DNA of 43,953 bases, taken from Gammaproteobacteria bacterium (GTDB lineage: Bacteria > Pseudomonadota > Gammaproteobacteria > Magnimaribacterales > TMED112). The position numbers were made by a program, and so were the translations under genes. Location: the NCBI GenBank assembly GCA_002716745.1, contig PBBW01000005.1:46890-90842 (forward strand). The letters are read 5' to 3'. Positions 7,722 to 15,660 of this stretch are shown here, piece after piece (the stretch's first letter is position 1; each line of letters begins with the position of its first letter). The notes beneath the pieces are model-generated. The model searched no databases. It was given only the letters and a program-made list of their open reading frames with translations, and was not told the DNA's origin.

Positions 7722-9466
7722 GCACTCAAGCATTAACTTATCTATTTGTTGGAATCACATTTGCTCTTTACATTGGAATTGCATTTTGGAGTAAAGCAAA
7801 AGATACGCGTGATTTCTATGTAGCTGGCAAAGGAGTAAGCCCACTTGCTAATGGTATGGCTACTGCAGCTGATTGGATGTCCGCTGCTTCATTTATTTCA
7901 ATCGCAGGAATAATTGCTTTTTCAGGTAGAGATGGCTCCGTTTACTTAATGGGTTGGACGGGAGGTTATGTTTTGCTAGCGCTTTTGCTTGCTCCATATC
8001 TAAGAAAATTTGGAAAATATACCGTCCCAGAGTTCATAGGCACAAGGTACTACTCCGATCTAGCAAGAATTGTAGCCGTGCTTTGTTTAATTTTTATCTC
8101 TTTTACCTATATAGCAGGACAGATGCGCGGCGTCGGGATTGTTTTCTCAAGGTTCCTTGAAGTTGATATTAATCTTGGGGTAATCATAGGGATGGTAATA
8201 GTTTTCTTCTATGCAGTTATGGGGGGAATGAAAGGTATTACTTATACTCAAGTAGCCCAATATTGTGTGTTAATTTTTGCTTATTTAGTTCCTGCAATTT
8301 TTATTTCTATTTTAATCACAGGTAATCCTGTTCCACAGCTTGGTTTTGGAAGCACTGTAAGTGGAAGCTCTGAATACATATTAGATAAATTAGATCGAAT
8401 TACTGAGGAACTTGGGTTTAATCCATATACTGAGAATACTAAAAGTACATTTGATGTGATCTGTATTACAGCGGCGCTAATGTTTGGAACTGCAGGACTT
8501 CCGCATGTAATTGTGAGATTTTTTACAGTACCAAAAGTTAAAGACGCAAGGAAGTCCGTTGGATATGCTTTAATCTGTATAGCACTTTTATTTACAACCG
8601 CTCCTGCTGTAGGTGCATTTGCAAGGGTAAATATTGCTGACTCCATCCAAGATACAAAATATGTAGAAGCGCCAGAATGGTTTAAAAATTGGGAAAACAT
8701 AGGTCTAGTTGCTTGGAAAGATAAAAATAATGATGGAGCAATGCAACTTTATCCAGGAAATGCTTTTGAAGAAATACAGCCTTCCTTTTCAGAAAAAGTG
8801 GGGCAGTATGGAGAGAGGGTTGTTACCAACAATATCAATGAGGATAGTAAAAATGAACTTTACATTGATAGAGATATTATGGTTCTTGCAAACCCAGAGA
8901 TTGCTAGCCTGCCACCGTGGGTATTTGCTCTAGTTGCTGCAGGTGCATTAGCAGCTGCTCTTTCAACTGCAGCAGGATTATTATTAGTAATTTCATCTTC
9001 AATTTCACATGATCTTATGAAAAAGACATTCAGACCAAATATTACAGAGAAACAAGAACTCCTTTATGCAAGAATTGCGGCAAGTGCTGCAATTTTAGTT
9101 GCAGGTTATTTTGGCATCAACCCACCAGGATTTGTAGCTCAAGTTGTTGCTTTGGCATTTGGTCTAGCAGCCTCAACCATATTCCCTGCATTATTAATGG
9201 GCATATTTTTTAAAGAGATTAATAAGGAAGGAGCAATACTTGGAATGGTGCTAGGTCTAGTTACGACATTGTCGTACATTATTTATTTTAAGTTTATATT
9301 CCCAGAATTAAACAACTCAGAATATTGGTTATTAGGTATTTCTCCTGAAGGATTTGGTGTAATTGGGATGCTTGTAAACTTTGCGACTGCCATAATTTGC
9401 CTTCAGGTGTTCTCAAAGCCACCTAGCAGTGTGACTAATTTGTTAAATTCAATCAGAAAACCCTAG
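7718..9466 (+). CDS. Sodium:solute symporter, VC_2705 / ActP-like
   Basis: This 582-residue SSS-family (solute:sodium symporter) inner-membrane carrier has about 13 helices. The sequence starts with a helix, then YVAGKGVSPLANGMATAADWMSAASF and GRDGSVYLMGW, typical of acetate/monocarboxylate-type members. A hydrophilic insert (about residues 305-395) contains DKNNDGAMQ, resembling a calcium-binding EF-hand loop (DxNxDG), a trait I associate with the VC_2705 subfamily. It is translated with the DUF4212 subunit. The substrate is probably a small carboxylate; this is inference from family only. Confidence 0.9.
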   Translation: MSTQALTYLFVGITFALYIGIAFWSKAKDTRDFYVAGKGVSPLANGMATAADWMSAASFISIAGIIAFSGRDGSVYLMGWTGGYVLLALLLAPYLRKFGKYTVPEFIGTRYYSDLARIVAVLCLIFISFTYIAGQMRGVGIVFSRFLEVDINLGVIIGMVIVFFYAVMGGMKGITYTQVAQYCVLIFAYLVPAIFISILITGNPVPQLGFGSTVSGSSEYILDKLDRITEELGFNPYTENTKSTFDVICITAALMFGTAGLPHVIVRFFTVPKVKDARKSVGYALICIALLFTTAPAVGAFARVNIADSIQDTKYVEAPEWFKNWENIGLVAWKDKNNDGAMQLYPGNAFEEIQPSFSEKVGQYGERVVTNNINEDSKNELYIDRDIMVLANPEIASLPPWVFALVAAGALAAALSTAAGLLLVISSSISHDLMKKTFRPNITEKQELLYARIAASAAILVAGYFGINPPGFVAQVVALAFGLAASTIFPALLMGIFFKEINKEGAILGMVLGLVTTLSYIIYFKFIFPELNNSEYWLLGISPEGFGVIGMLVNFATAIICLQVFSKPPSSVTNLLNSIRKP

Positions 9467-9496
9467 CTTAAAACATACCTAAGTGCGCTTCATAAT

Positions 9497-9523
9497 TGAT
9501 TATAATCATAGTTTTGGTATAGT
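9497..9523 (+). promoter_or_regulatory. Palindromic operator-like site and promoter of the zinc locus (Zur candidate)
   Basis: A perfect 12-bp palindrome, TGATTATAATCA, lies at 9497-9508, with a perfect TATAAT (9501-9506) at its centre. An alternative promoter reads TTGATT (9496-9501), 16 bp, TATAGT (9518-9523), ending 7 nt before the ATG at 9531. A Fur/Zur-family repressor on the palindrome would block either promoter. The AT-rich symmetric centre resembles Fur/Zur boxes in general, but the sequence is not the E. coli Zur consensus. The assignment rests mainly on the zinc-related genes downstream. Confidence 0.4.
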
Positions 9524-9530
9524 CTGCCTT

Positions 9531-9797
9531 ATGTTTAATGCCCAACTAAAACTACTGGTTGCAATTTTCTTTGCTTCAGCCCTTAGCGCAGAGCCGTTGG
9601 TACATGATCACCATGATCATGATGAGGCTGTTAAAATTGAGTGCCTTGCATGTGAGAATTCTTTTTCATTTGAAATTACTGATACAACTAAAGAAACCTT
9701 TAGTCTACCTTTTTCTAATAAAAGCGTATTAATAGATCAAAAAATTGAATCAATTGAAGTTCCAATCTCCAATTCTAGAGCGCCTCCTAGAATTTAA
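9531..9797 (+). CDS. Small secreted His-rich metal-binding protein (zinc chaperone candidate)
   Basis: This 88-residue protein has a signal peptide (residues 1-18, ASALSA) followed by HDHHDHDE, then ECLACEN with a CxxC pair. The His cluster plus CxxC suggest zinc binding in the periplasm. It is similar in layout to small proteins encoded beside zinc-uptake genes, but I cannot assign a named family with certainty. The ATG at 9531 is preferred over an in-frame GTG at 9483, which lies upstream of the palindromic promoter. The receptor gene follows after 47 bp and shares its His/Asp character. The last codons carry a sequence complementary to the receptor's Shine-Dalgarno. Confidence 0.7.
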   Translation: MFNAQLKLLVAIFFASALSAEPLVHDHHDHDEAVKIECLACENSFSFEITDTTKETFSLPFSNKSVLIDQKIESIEVPISNSRAPPRI

Positions 9798-9837
9798 GTT
9801 CTTTCACAAAATAATTTAATTTTTTTTAATAGGAGGT
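9783..9837 (+). promoter_or_regulatory. Strong SD of the zinc receptor with complementary upstream arm
   Basis: AGGAGGT at 9831-9837 is the strongest Shine-Dalgarno in the window, 7 nt before the ATG at 9845. CCTCCTA at 9783-9789, inside the last codons of the preceding small gene, is perfectly complementary to TAGGAGG (9830-9836), with a 40-nt loop. A ribosome finishing at the stop codon 9795-9797 would cover the upstream arm and free the SD. The pairing is seen directly; the regulatory role is inference. Confidence 0.4.
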
Positions 9838-9844
9838 AATCAAA

Positions 9845-12148
9845 ATGAAAAAAATATTAACAGTTTTAATTTTTATGGCGACACTCAACTTAGTTGCCCA
9901 AGAAGTCGAAGAAGTAGTTGTTGTATCTTCACTTACAGATGCAAATGGCCAATTAAGTGAAATTGGCGATCCAATTCATGTGGTCAGTGGAGAAGATTTA
10001 GACGCATCGGCTACTCAAAGTTTAGGTGAGTCAATTGACGAATTACTTGGAGTATCATCTGTAGATTATGGTGCTGCAGTTGGCCAACCTGTTATTCGTG
10101 GTTTATTAGATGGTAGAGTCAAGATACTAAGAAATGGTCTTAGCGTTGCAGACGTAGCAGGTATGGGGGCAGATCACCTAAATGAAGTTGATCTTTTTAA
10201 TGTTCAACAAATCGAAATTATAAGAGGACCATCATCCTTGCTTTATTCAAAAGGTTCGATTGGTGGTGTTATAAATATCATTGACAATACTATTGCACAA
10301 CGGGACTTTGATTCACAAAAAGTTAGTCTTGGTCTTGAGGCTCAAACTGTAAATGAAGGTGATTCTAAAAATTTTTCTTATGAAAATAATTTTAATGGAA
10401 TAAATTTCAGCGTTTCTTACAAAGACTCACAATTTGGTAATTACGAAATACCTAATGGAGCAATCATTCATTCCGAAGATGAGCATGACGATCATGGCGA
10501 TGAAGATCATGGCGATGAGCACGACGAGCACGAAGAAGATATGTCTGTTTTAGCTAACTCAGATTTTGGATCTACCACTTCAAGAATTGGTGTTTCAAGA
10601 ACTGGTGACTGGGGCTACTTTGGAATTTCACTTGAGGATCAAGAAACTGTATATGGCATTCCTTTTCATGGTGATGAGCACGGTGATGAGCACGGTGATG
10701 AGCACGGTGATGAACATGGTGATGAGCACGGTGATGAGCATGAAGGAGAAAGAATTTACGCTTTTACTGACTCTCAAGCAGTGAATTTAAGAGGTGGATT
10801 CATTGTCAATAATAGTATGTTGAATGGCATTGATTATTTTTACAGAGATACAGACTATTCATTTTCTGAGCAGCATGCCGAAGAAGAAGGTCATGAAGAA
10901 GAAGGTCATGAAGACGAAGGTCATGACGATCATGGGCATGAAGAAGGACCAACAGTGTTTAATAATCAAGCACAAGAATTTGGTGCCATTTTTGATTTTG
11001 CTGTTTCTGGAAACGTAAACTCATCTAAAGTTATGGTGAATTATCTTGCAATGGATGAATCAATAGTAGGGCACGAAGCTTTTATGGATCCTGTTGAAAG
11101 TGAAAGTTTTAACATTGGATATTATGTTAGCAGAAACCTTCCTGGGGACTTTGACTTAGATTTAGGTTTTAGATATGACCAAATAAATAGAAAAGGTTCA
11201 GTAACTGAAGAACATCATGAGGAAGAAGGTCATGACGATCACGGTGACGAAGATCATGGCGATGAGCATGATGAAGACCATGAAGAAATGGAAGTAGAAT
11301 ACTTTGATAAAGACTTTGATGAATTAAGTTTTTCAGCAAGCCTCAATAAGCAATTAAATGATTCTATGGTGGTTAATTTTAGCTTTTCTAGTGTTGCAAA
11401 CGCACCATCAAGTACAGCAATGGCTATGAATGGACCGCACTTAGCTCGTGGCAGATTTGAAACTGGTGATGTAAACCTTTCAGCGGAGAGAGCTTCCAAC
11501 TTTGAAGGCACATTGTTTTATAATGATGGAGATTATTTTGGGCAATTTACTTTATTTCAAAATAGTATTGCTGATTATATTTATCTTCAAGACGAGTTAG
11601 AGCATCACGACGAGGATCATGGTGATGAAGATCATGATGAGCATGGTGATGAAGATCATGATGAGCATGGTGATGAGCACGGAAATTTAATCCATGCCGA
11701 TTTTCTTCAACAAGATGCTGATTTTAATGGTTACGAATTTGAATTTGGTAGAAGGTTTAAACTTGCGTCGGGAGAGCTAGAGGTAAGTTATGGTAGAGAT
11801 GTAGTGAATGGTGAGTTTTCTAACGGAGAAAATGTTCCAAGAATTGTCCCTGCAAGAAATCTTTACAATTTGTCATATGTTGGTGGGGATCTAAGTTTAA
11901 ATCTTACCCTTAAGGATGTAGAAGCTCAAAAAGACATTGGTGATGGTGAAACAGCCACTGATGGATATAAGATGCTTAATCTTTTAGCAATGAGAAATTT
12001 TAATCTTTCATCAGGCAATAATCTGAAAGTATCAGTATTTGCTAATAATATTCTCGATGAGGTTGGAAGAAATCATGCATCATATGTTAAAGATGAGGTC
12101 CCACTTCCGGGATTGAATTTTGGTGTCAAATTTAGACTAGATTTTTAA
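9845..12148 (+). CDS. TonB-dependent receptor with five His/Asp/Glu-rich segments (zinc uptake, ZnuD-like)
   Basis: This 767-residue outer-membrane receptor has a signal peptide (1 to about 19), a TonB box-like EEVVVVSS, a plug domain (QPVIRGLLDGRVKILRNG; EIIRGPSSLLYSKGSIGGVINI) and a beta-barrel ending in FRLDF, with the usual terminal Phe. Five clusters of His with Asp/Glu occur at about residues 209-232, 275-300, 343-368, 455-482 and 583-613, in positions expected for extracellular loops. ZnuD-type zinc receptors carry similar His/Asp loops, so zinc, or another transition metal, is the likely cargo. An 8-bp stem terminator follows the gene. It sits behind a candidate Zur-like operator and the small His-rich protein. 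Confidence 0.88.
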   Translation: MKKILTVLIFMATLNLVAQEVEEVVVVSSLTDANGQLSEIGDPIHVVSGEDLDASATQSLGESIDELLGVSSVDYGAAVGQPVIRGLLDGRVKILRNGLSVADVAGMGADHLNEVDLFNVQQIEIIRGPSSLLYSKGSIGGVINIIDNTIAQRDFDSQKVSLGLEAQTVNEGDSKNFSYENNFNGINFSVSYKDSQFGNYEIPNGAIIHSEDEHDDHGDEDHGDEHDEHEEDMSVLANSDFGSTTSRIGVSRTGDWGYFGISLEDQETVYGIPFHGDEHGDEHGDEHGDEHGDEHGDEHEGERIYAFTDSQAVNLRGGFIVNNSMLNGIDYFYRDTDYSFSEQHAEEEGHEEEGHEDEGHDDHGHEEGPTVFNNQAQEFGAIFDFAVSGNVNSSKVMVNYLAMDESIVGHEAFMDPVESESFNIGYYVSRNLPGDFDLDLGFRYDQINRKGSVTEEHHEEEGHDDHGDEDHGDEHDEDHEEMEVEYFDKDFDELSFSASLNKQLNDSMVVNFSFSSVANAPSSTAMAMNGPHLARGRFETGDVNLSAERASNFEGTLFYNDGDYFGQFTLFQNSIADYIYLQDELEHHDEDHGDEDHDEHGDEDHDEHGDEHGNLIHADFLQQDADFNGYEFEFGRRFKLASGELEVSYGRDVVNGEFSNGENVPRIVPARNLYNLSYVGGDLSLNLTLKDVEAQKDIGDGETATDGYKMLNLLAMRNFNLSSGNNLKVSVFANNILDEVGRNHASYVKDEVPLPGLNFGVKFRLDF
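10670..10741 (+). repeat. Six tandem 12-bp units coding Gly-Asp-Glu-His
   Basis: Unit GGTGATGAGCAC is repeated six times head to tail; units 4 and 6 differ only at synonymous third positions. Each codes GDEH, giving receptor residues 276-299. The frame is kept whatever the copy number, so slippage would lengthen or shorten a metal-binding loop without breaking the protein. Confidence 0.95.
10880..10924 (+). repeat. Three tandem 15-bp units coding Glu-Glu/Asp-Glu-Gly-His
   Basis: Unit GAAGAAGAAGGTCAT occurs three times; the third has GAC in place of the second GAA. It codes EEEGH, EEEGH, EDEGH inside the third His-rich segment of the zinc receptor. Its unit length is different from the 12-bp array, so it arose separately. 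Confidence 0.9.
11621..11668 (+). repeat. Two tandem identical 24-bp units in the last His-rich segment
   Basis: The 24-bp units at 11621-11644 and 11645-11668 are identical and code GDEDHDEH twice; the next 12 bp (GGTGATGAGCAC) repeat the unit of the 10670 array. Identity at every third position points to a recent duplication. Confidence 0.9.
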
Positions 12149-12155
12149 TTTCTTT

Positions 12156-12179
12156 TGGGAGAGGTTTCGGCCTCTCCCA
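12156..12179 (+). terminator. Intrinsic terminator after the zinc receptor
   Basis: TGGGAGAGG and CCTCTCCCA form a perfect 9-bp stem with loop TTTCGG, 8 bp after the receptor stop codon. A T-rich tract (TCTTTTT) begins 4 nt beyond the stem. It is the only convincing intrinsic terminator in the window. Confidence 0.75.
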
Positions 12180-12242
12180 CACTCTTTTTAAACTCTTTAA
12201 TTTATATTAGATGGTACTATTAAATAAGTACTCTATTACTAA

Positions 12243-14825
12243 ATGAAAGTGAACTATTTAAAAACCATACTTTTTGCATTCTTTTTTTATGGTTCTTTCG
12301 TTTCAACTGCTGATAAAGATATAGAAGAAGTACTGGTTACAGGTTCTTATATTAAAGATGCGGTAGATTCCATAGGCCCCCTAGAAGTCTTGTCAGAAGA
12401 CGATTTTATATCACTCAATATAACGAATTTAGCTGAGATTAGTAAATACTTAAATATTGCATCAGGGTCACATTTTCAATCAAATACTTTGGGCGGTGTT
12501 GATCAAGGCATGTCATCAATTACATTGAGAGGCTTAGATCATGCATCTACTCTGTTACTTATTAATTCAAAACGACATACTTTTGCTGGCACTCCTTCCA
12601 ATGAGGGCGAAGGGTATATAGATTTAAATATTATTCCTGAAATCTCTTTTAAGAGAATTGAGATTTTAAAGGAAGGTGCAACTTCGTTATATGGATCGGA
12701 TGCAGTGGCAGGAGTTGTAAATTTTATAACACATAAAGATTTTAAGGGTTTGAAGATTCGTTTTGGAGACCAAACAACAACAAACTATAATCAAAAAGAC
12801 CAAAATATAGGTCTGCTTTATGGACAAGAGTTAAATAATTGGGATTTAGTTTTTGCTGCAAACCTACTTGATAGGGCACCATTATCTGCTTCAGAAATCC
12901 CAAATATTGCAGAGTTAGCATTAAGCGGTCTTGGAAACACATTTATTACTACTGCAGCTGATGAAATAACAGAAGGAAGATACGAAGGTGTCTATGAAGC
13001 AAATCAAATAGTTCCTGATCCAAATTGTGTTGAGAATGGTGGTATTTTGCAGGGGTTTTGTAGATTTCTTTATGGGACAAGATTCAATATAGTTAATACT
13101 GAAGACCACTCAAAATTTTATTTGAATCTGAGCAATGATATTCATAACCTTTCATTAATTGCCTCAAATGTCAGAGTAATCGATAATCCTCAGTCACCCT
13201 CTTATCCTGCGTTACCCTACTTAACAAGACTAATTCAACCAGGTGAAGGATCCTCACCATTCAATACACCAGTAAAATGGCGAGGCCGGCCATTAGGCTC
13301 ACAATATGCTTCCCCATTTTCACCAAAAGACATAAAACAATTTCACTTAAATTATTCGTATTTTACAAAAATAGAAAATATTGATTTTGAATTTTCTTTG
13401 TCTACAAGTGAGCATCAGAACAAACACAACAGACCAGATATTATTGATTCAAGATTTCAAAGCGCAATGCAAGGCAGTGGCGGCCCATCACAGAACGAAA
13501 CATGGAATATTTTTGAACCAGAGCTAAATAGTCAATCATTAATTGATTATGTAAGAGGAGCCGAAATTTCAAATAAAACTGGAAGCTTATCTGTCTTTGA
13601 TGTAATTGGGAGAACAGAACTATTTAATTTTGATTTTGCATTTGGCTCACAAATTAGTGATGAAAAATTAGATATAAGCTATAACGAGATAGCTCGTGCT
13701 GAATTTGATCGTGATGGAAAAATAATTAAAACAGCAGATCTTTTTTTCCTTGGCGGTGGAAAAAATGTTTCTACAAATAGAAACAAAGTAGCATTCTTTT
13801 TAGAGGGAAGGACAAATTTAGTAGAAGTCATTGATATAAGTTTGTCAGGCAGATATGAAGAGTCAAAAAATTACTCGTCTTTTGATCCAAAGGTTTCTAT
13901 AAAATCAACATTTAATGAAAATATTTTTTTAAGGGGTTCATTTGGTTCTTCTTTTTCGATGCCATCAATGGCTCAAATGTTTTCAAGTAATATAAATCTT
14001 GGAAGTGTAAGAGATATTGAAGGTAACATCTTTGTTCGACAGGCTCAGATTGGCAACCCTGATCTCAAGCCCTCCACAGCTGACAATTCAAATTTTGGAG
14101 TTGTTCTTGATTATAAAAACAGAGTTTTTACGATCGACTACTGGTTAATAGATTATAAAAATAGAGTTGAATCGCAAAGCTCACAGGCATTGCTTTTAAG
14201 CGATCCGTTTGGACCAAGTATTACTAGAAATGACGAAGGGGAATTAATTGGAGTTACTACAACTTACTTTAACGAAACGACAACAAAACTTTCTGGTTTT
14301 GATTTTTCATACGACGAAAATTTAATTCTGGAAGACTATGGGAAGATTAATCTCTCTGTAAAAGGTACAAGTTTTATTGAATTTTTAACTCCTGAAATTG
14401 GAGCAAATCCGTCTTCAAATCTAGTTAATAGGGTAGGAAGGTTTAATTTTGATGCGAATACACACTCTATACCAAAGTACAGAATCAATTCATTTCTAAA
14501 TTGGAATTATGATAACTATGAGGTTGCCTTAAATACAAGATTTATTGATGGCTATATAAATGAAAGAAGTATTCCTGAGAGTGCATTGAATCAAGGCTAT
14601 AAGAATAAAATTGATAATTTCTTGGTTTTTGATTTAACTTTTAGACAAAACTTCCCACAATTTTTTGACAATATGAATTTTAAAACTTCATTCTCAATAA
14701 TTAATATTCTTGATGAGCAGCCACCAAAAATCTACGATGCGCCTGATTTTAGTTTTGACACAAGAGTTCATGACCCTAGAGGGAGATTAATTAATATTCA
14801 ATTTGAACTCGCCCCAAAGAATTAG
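12243..14825 (+). CDS. TonB-dependent receptor, substrate unknown
   Basis: This 860-residue outer-membrane receptor has a signal peptide (1 to about 22), a TonB-box-like IEEVLVTGSYIK, a plug domain with MSSITLRGLDHASTLLLINSKR and KRIEILKEGATSLYGSDAVAGVVNF, and a long beta-barrel. The C-terminus reads NIQFELAPKN, so the terminal aromatic residue common in these barrels is displaced inward. IEEVLVTGSYI resembles the proteobacterial oar/iron-complex and carbohydrate-type receptors. The next two genes, a periplasmic phosphatase and a nucleotide-carrier-like protein, suggest a phosphorylated organic substrate; this is inference from context only. Confidence 0.88.
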   Translation: MKVNYLKTILFAFFFYGSFVSTADKDIEEVLVTGSYIKDAVDSIGPLEVLSEDDFISLNITNLAEISKYLNIASGSHFQSNTLGGVDQGMSSITLRGLDHASTLLLINSKRHTFAGTPSNEGEGYIDLNIIPEISFKRIEILKEGATSLYGSDAVAGVVNFITHKDFKGLKIRFGDQTTTNYNQKDQNIGLLYGQELNNWDLVFAANLLDRAPLSASEIPNIAELALSGLGNTFITTAADEITEGRYEGVYEANQIVPDPNCVENGGILQGFCRFLYGTRFNIVNTEDHSKFYLNLSNDIHNLSLIASNVRVIDNPQSPSYPALPYLTRLIQPGEGSSPFNTPVKWRGRPLGSQYASPFSPKDIKQFHLNYSYFTKIENIDFEFSLSTSEHQNKHNRPDIIDSRFQSAMQGSGGPSQNETWNIFEPELNSQSLIDYVRGAEISNKTGSLSVFDVIGRTELFNFDFAFGSQISDEKLDISYNEIARAEFDRDGKIIKTADLFFLGGGKNVSTNRNKVAFFLEGRTNLVEVIDISLSGRYEESKNYSSFDPKVSIKSTFNENIFLRGSFGSSFSMPSMAQMFSSNINLGSVRDIEGNIFVRQAQIGNPDLKPSTADNSNFGVVLDYKNRVFTIDYWLIDYKNRVESQSSQALLLSDPFGPSITRNDEGELIGVTTTYFNETTTKLSGFDFSYDENLILEDYGKINLSVKGTSFIEFLTPEIGANPSSNLVNRVGRFNFDANTHSIPKYRINSFLNWNYDNYEVALNTRFIDGYINERSIPESALNQGYKNKIDNFLVFDLTFRQNFPQFFDNMNFKTSFSIINILDEQPPKIYDAPDFSFDTRVHDPRGRLINIQFELAPKN

Positions 14826-14828
14826 GGA

Positions 14829-14834
14829 TATAAT
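14829..14834 (+). promoter_or_regulatory. Candidate -10 before the e(P4)-type phosphatase
   Basis: A perfect TATAAT, 3 bp after the receptor stop codon, ends 7 nt before the ATG at 14842, so the transcript would begin at the start codon. TTGAAC at 14803-14808 is 20 bp upstream, too far for a normal -35. The phosphatase and carrier may therefore be expressed independently of the receptor. Confidence 0.4.
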
Positions 14835-14841
14835 ATCTAAC

Positions 14842-15660
14842 ATGAAATTCGTTCTAGTTTTATTTATCCTAATACTTTATATAAAACCTACTAAGGCAAA
14901 TGAAAAAGACCATGAATTGTTAATGGCAACATTATTTGTTCAATCGTCGGCTGAATTTTACGCAAATTCAAAATCCTTATACAGTTCTGCTCAACAAAAT
15001 CTTCTAGACGTGCTTGAAAACAAAAATCATACTGCTGCCCTTGAGCAAATGGGAAATTTTCAAGACAAACCACCAGCAATTATTTTAGATGTCGATCAAA
15101 CAGTCTTAGATAATAGCGCCTATCAAGCAAGGCTAATAAAAAATAATTCTTCTTATCCTAATGGTTGGGTAAGTTGGGCAAAAGAGGAGAAAGCTGAATT
15201 TCTTCCAGGCGCACTAGAATTTATAAAATTTGCTCAATCAAAAGGCGTAGAAATTTTCTTCGTAACGAACAGAGTTATAGAAATTGAAAATGCAACCCTT
15301 AGTAATTATGAAAAGCTAGGTCTAAAACTTTCATCACGAGTTGATCATATATTATCTAGAGGAGAGAATGGATGGGATTCAAATAAGACTTCAAGGAGGG
15401 AACTAGTTGCAAAAGATTACAGAATATTAATGATGTTTGGCGATAACTTAGGAGATTTTGTTGATATTAAAGATAATTTATTAACACCTCAGAAAAGAGT
15501 AGAAATCACAAAAAAATATGATGATTTTTGGGGTATTTCTTGGTTTATGTTTTCAAACCCAATGTATGGAGCATGGGAGGGAGCTATTATCGATTTTGAT
15601 TATTCAGTTCCTAGAAATAAAAAATTAGAGATGAAAGAATTATCTCTTGATGCAAAATAA
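14842..15660 (+). CDS. Periplasmic acid phosphatase / 5'-nucleotidase, e(P4) HAD family
   Basis: This 272-residue protein has a signal peptide (1 to about 19, KPTKA). HAD motif I is ILDVDQTVLDN (Asp83, Asp85, Thr87), motif II is FFVTNR, and the terminal acidic motif is MFGDNLGDF. The family includes Haemophilus lipoprotein e(P4), which dephosphorylates NMN and nucleotides. There is no lipobox cysteine, so this one should be soluble in the periplasm. The ATG at 14842 is chosen because a longer frame from 14803 puts charged residues before the signal sequence. It overlaps the carrier gene downstream by 11 bp, suggesting that dephosphorylation and uptake are coupled. Confidence 0.9.
   Translation: MKFVLVLFILILYIKPTKANEKDHELLMATLFVQSSAEFYANSKSLYSSAQQNLLDVLENKNHTAALEQMGNFQDKPPAIILDVDQTVLDNSAYQARLIKNNSSYPNGWVSWAKEEKAEFLPGALEFIKFAQSKGVEIFFVTNRVIEIENATLSNYEKLGLKLSSRVDHILSRGENGWDSNKTSRRELVAKDYRILMMFGDNLGDFVDIKDNLLTPQKRVEITKKYDDFWGISWFMFSNPMYGAWEGAIIDFDYSVPRNKKLEMKELSLDAK

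Noticed and set aside
8281-8700. Open frame of 139 codons on the minus strand inside the symporter
   Set aside because: It lies fully antisense to a well-conserved transporter and has no recognisable motif or start signal.
9483-9530. GTG start extending the small His-rich protein
   Set aside because: It lies upstream of the promoter/palindrome and would put 16 residues before the signal peptide.
10670-10741. Regularly repeated DNA resembling a CRISPR or satellite array
   Set aside because: Repeats are head to tail without spacers, in frame with the receptor and code GDEH; it is a coding microsatellite.
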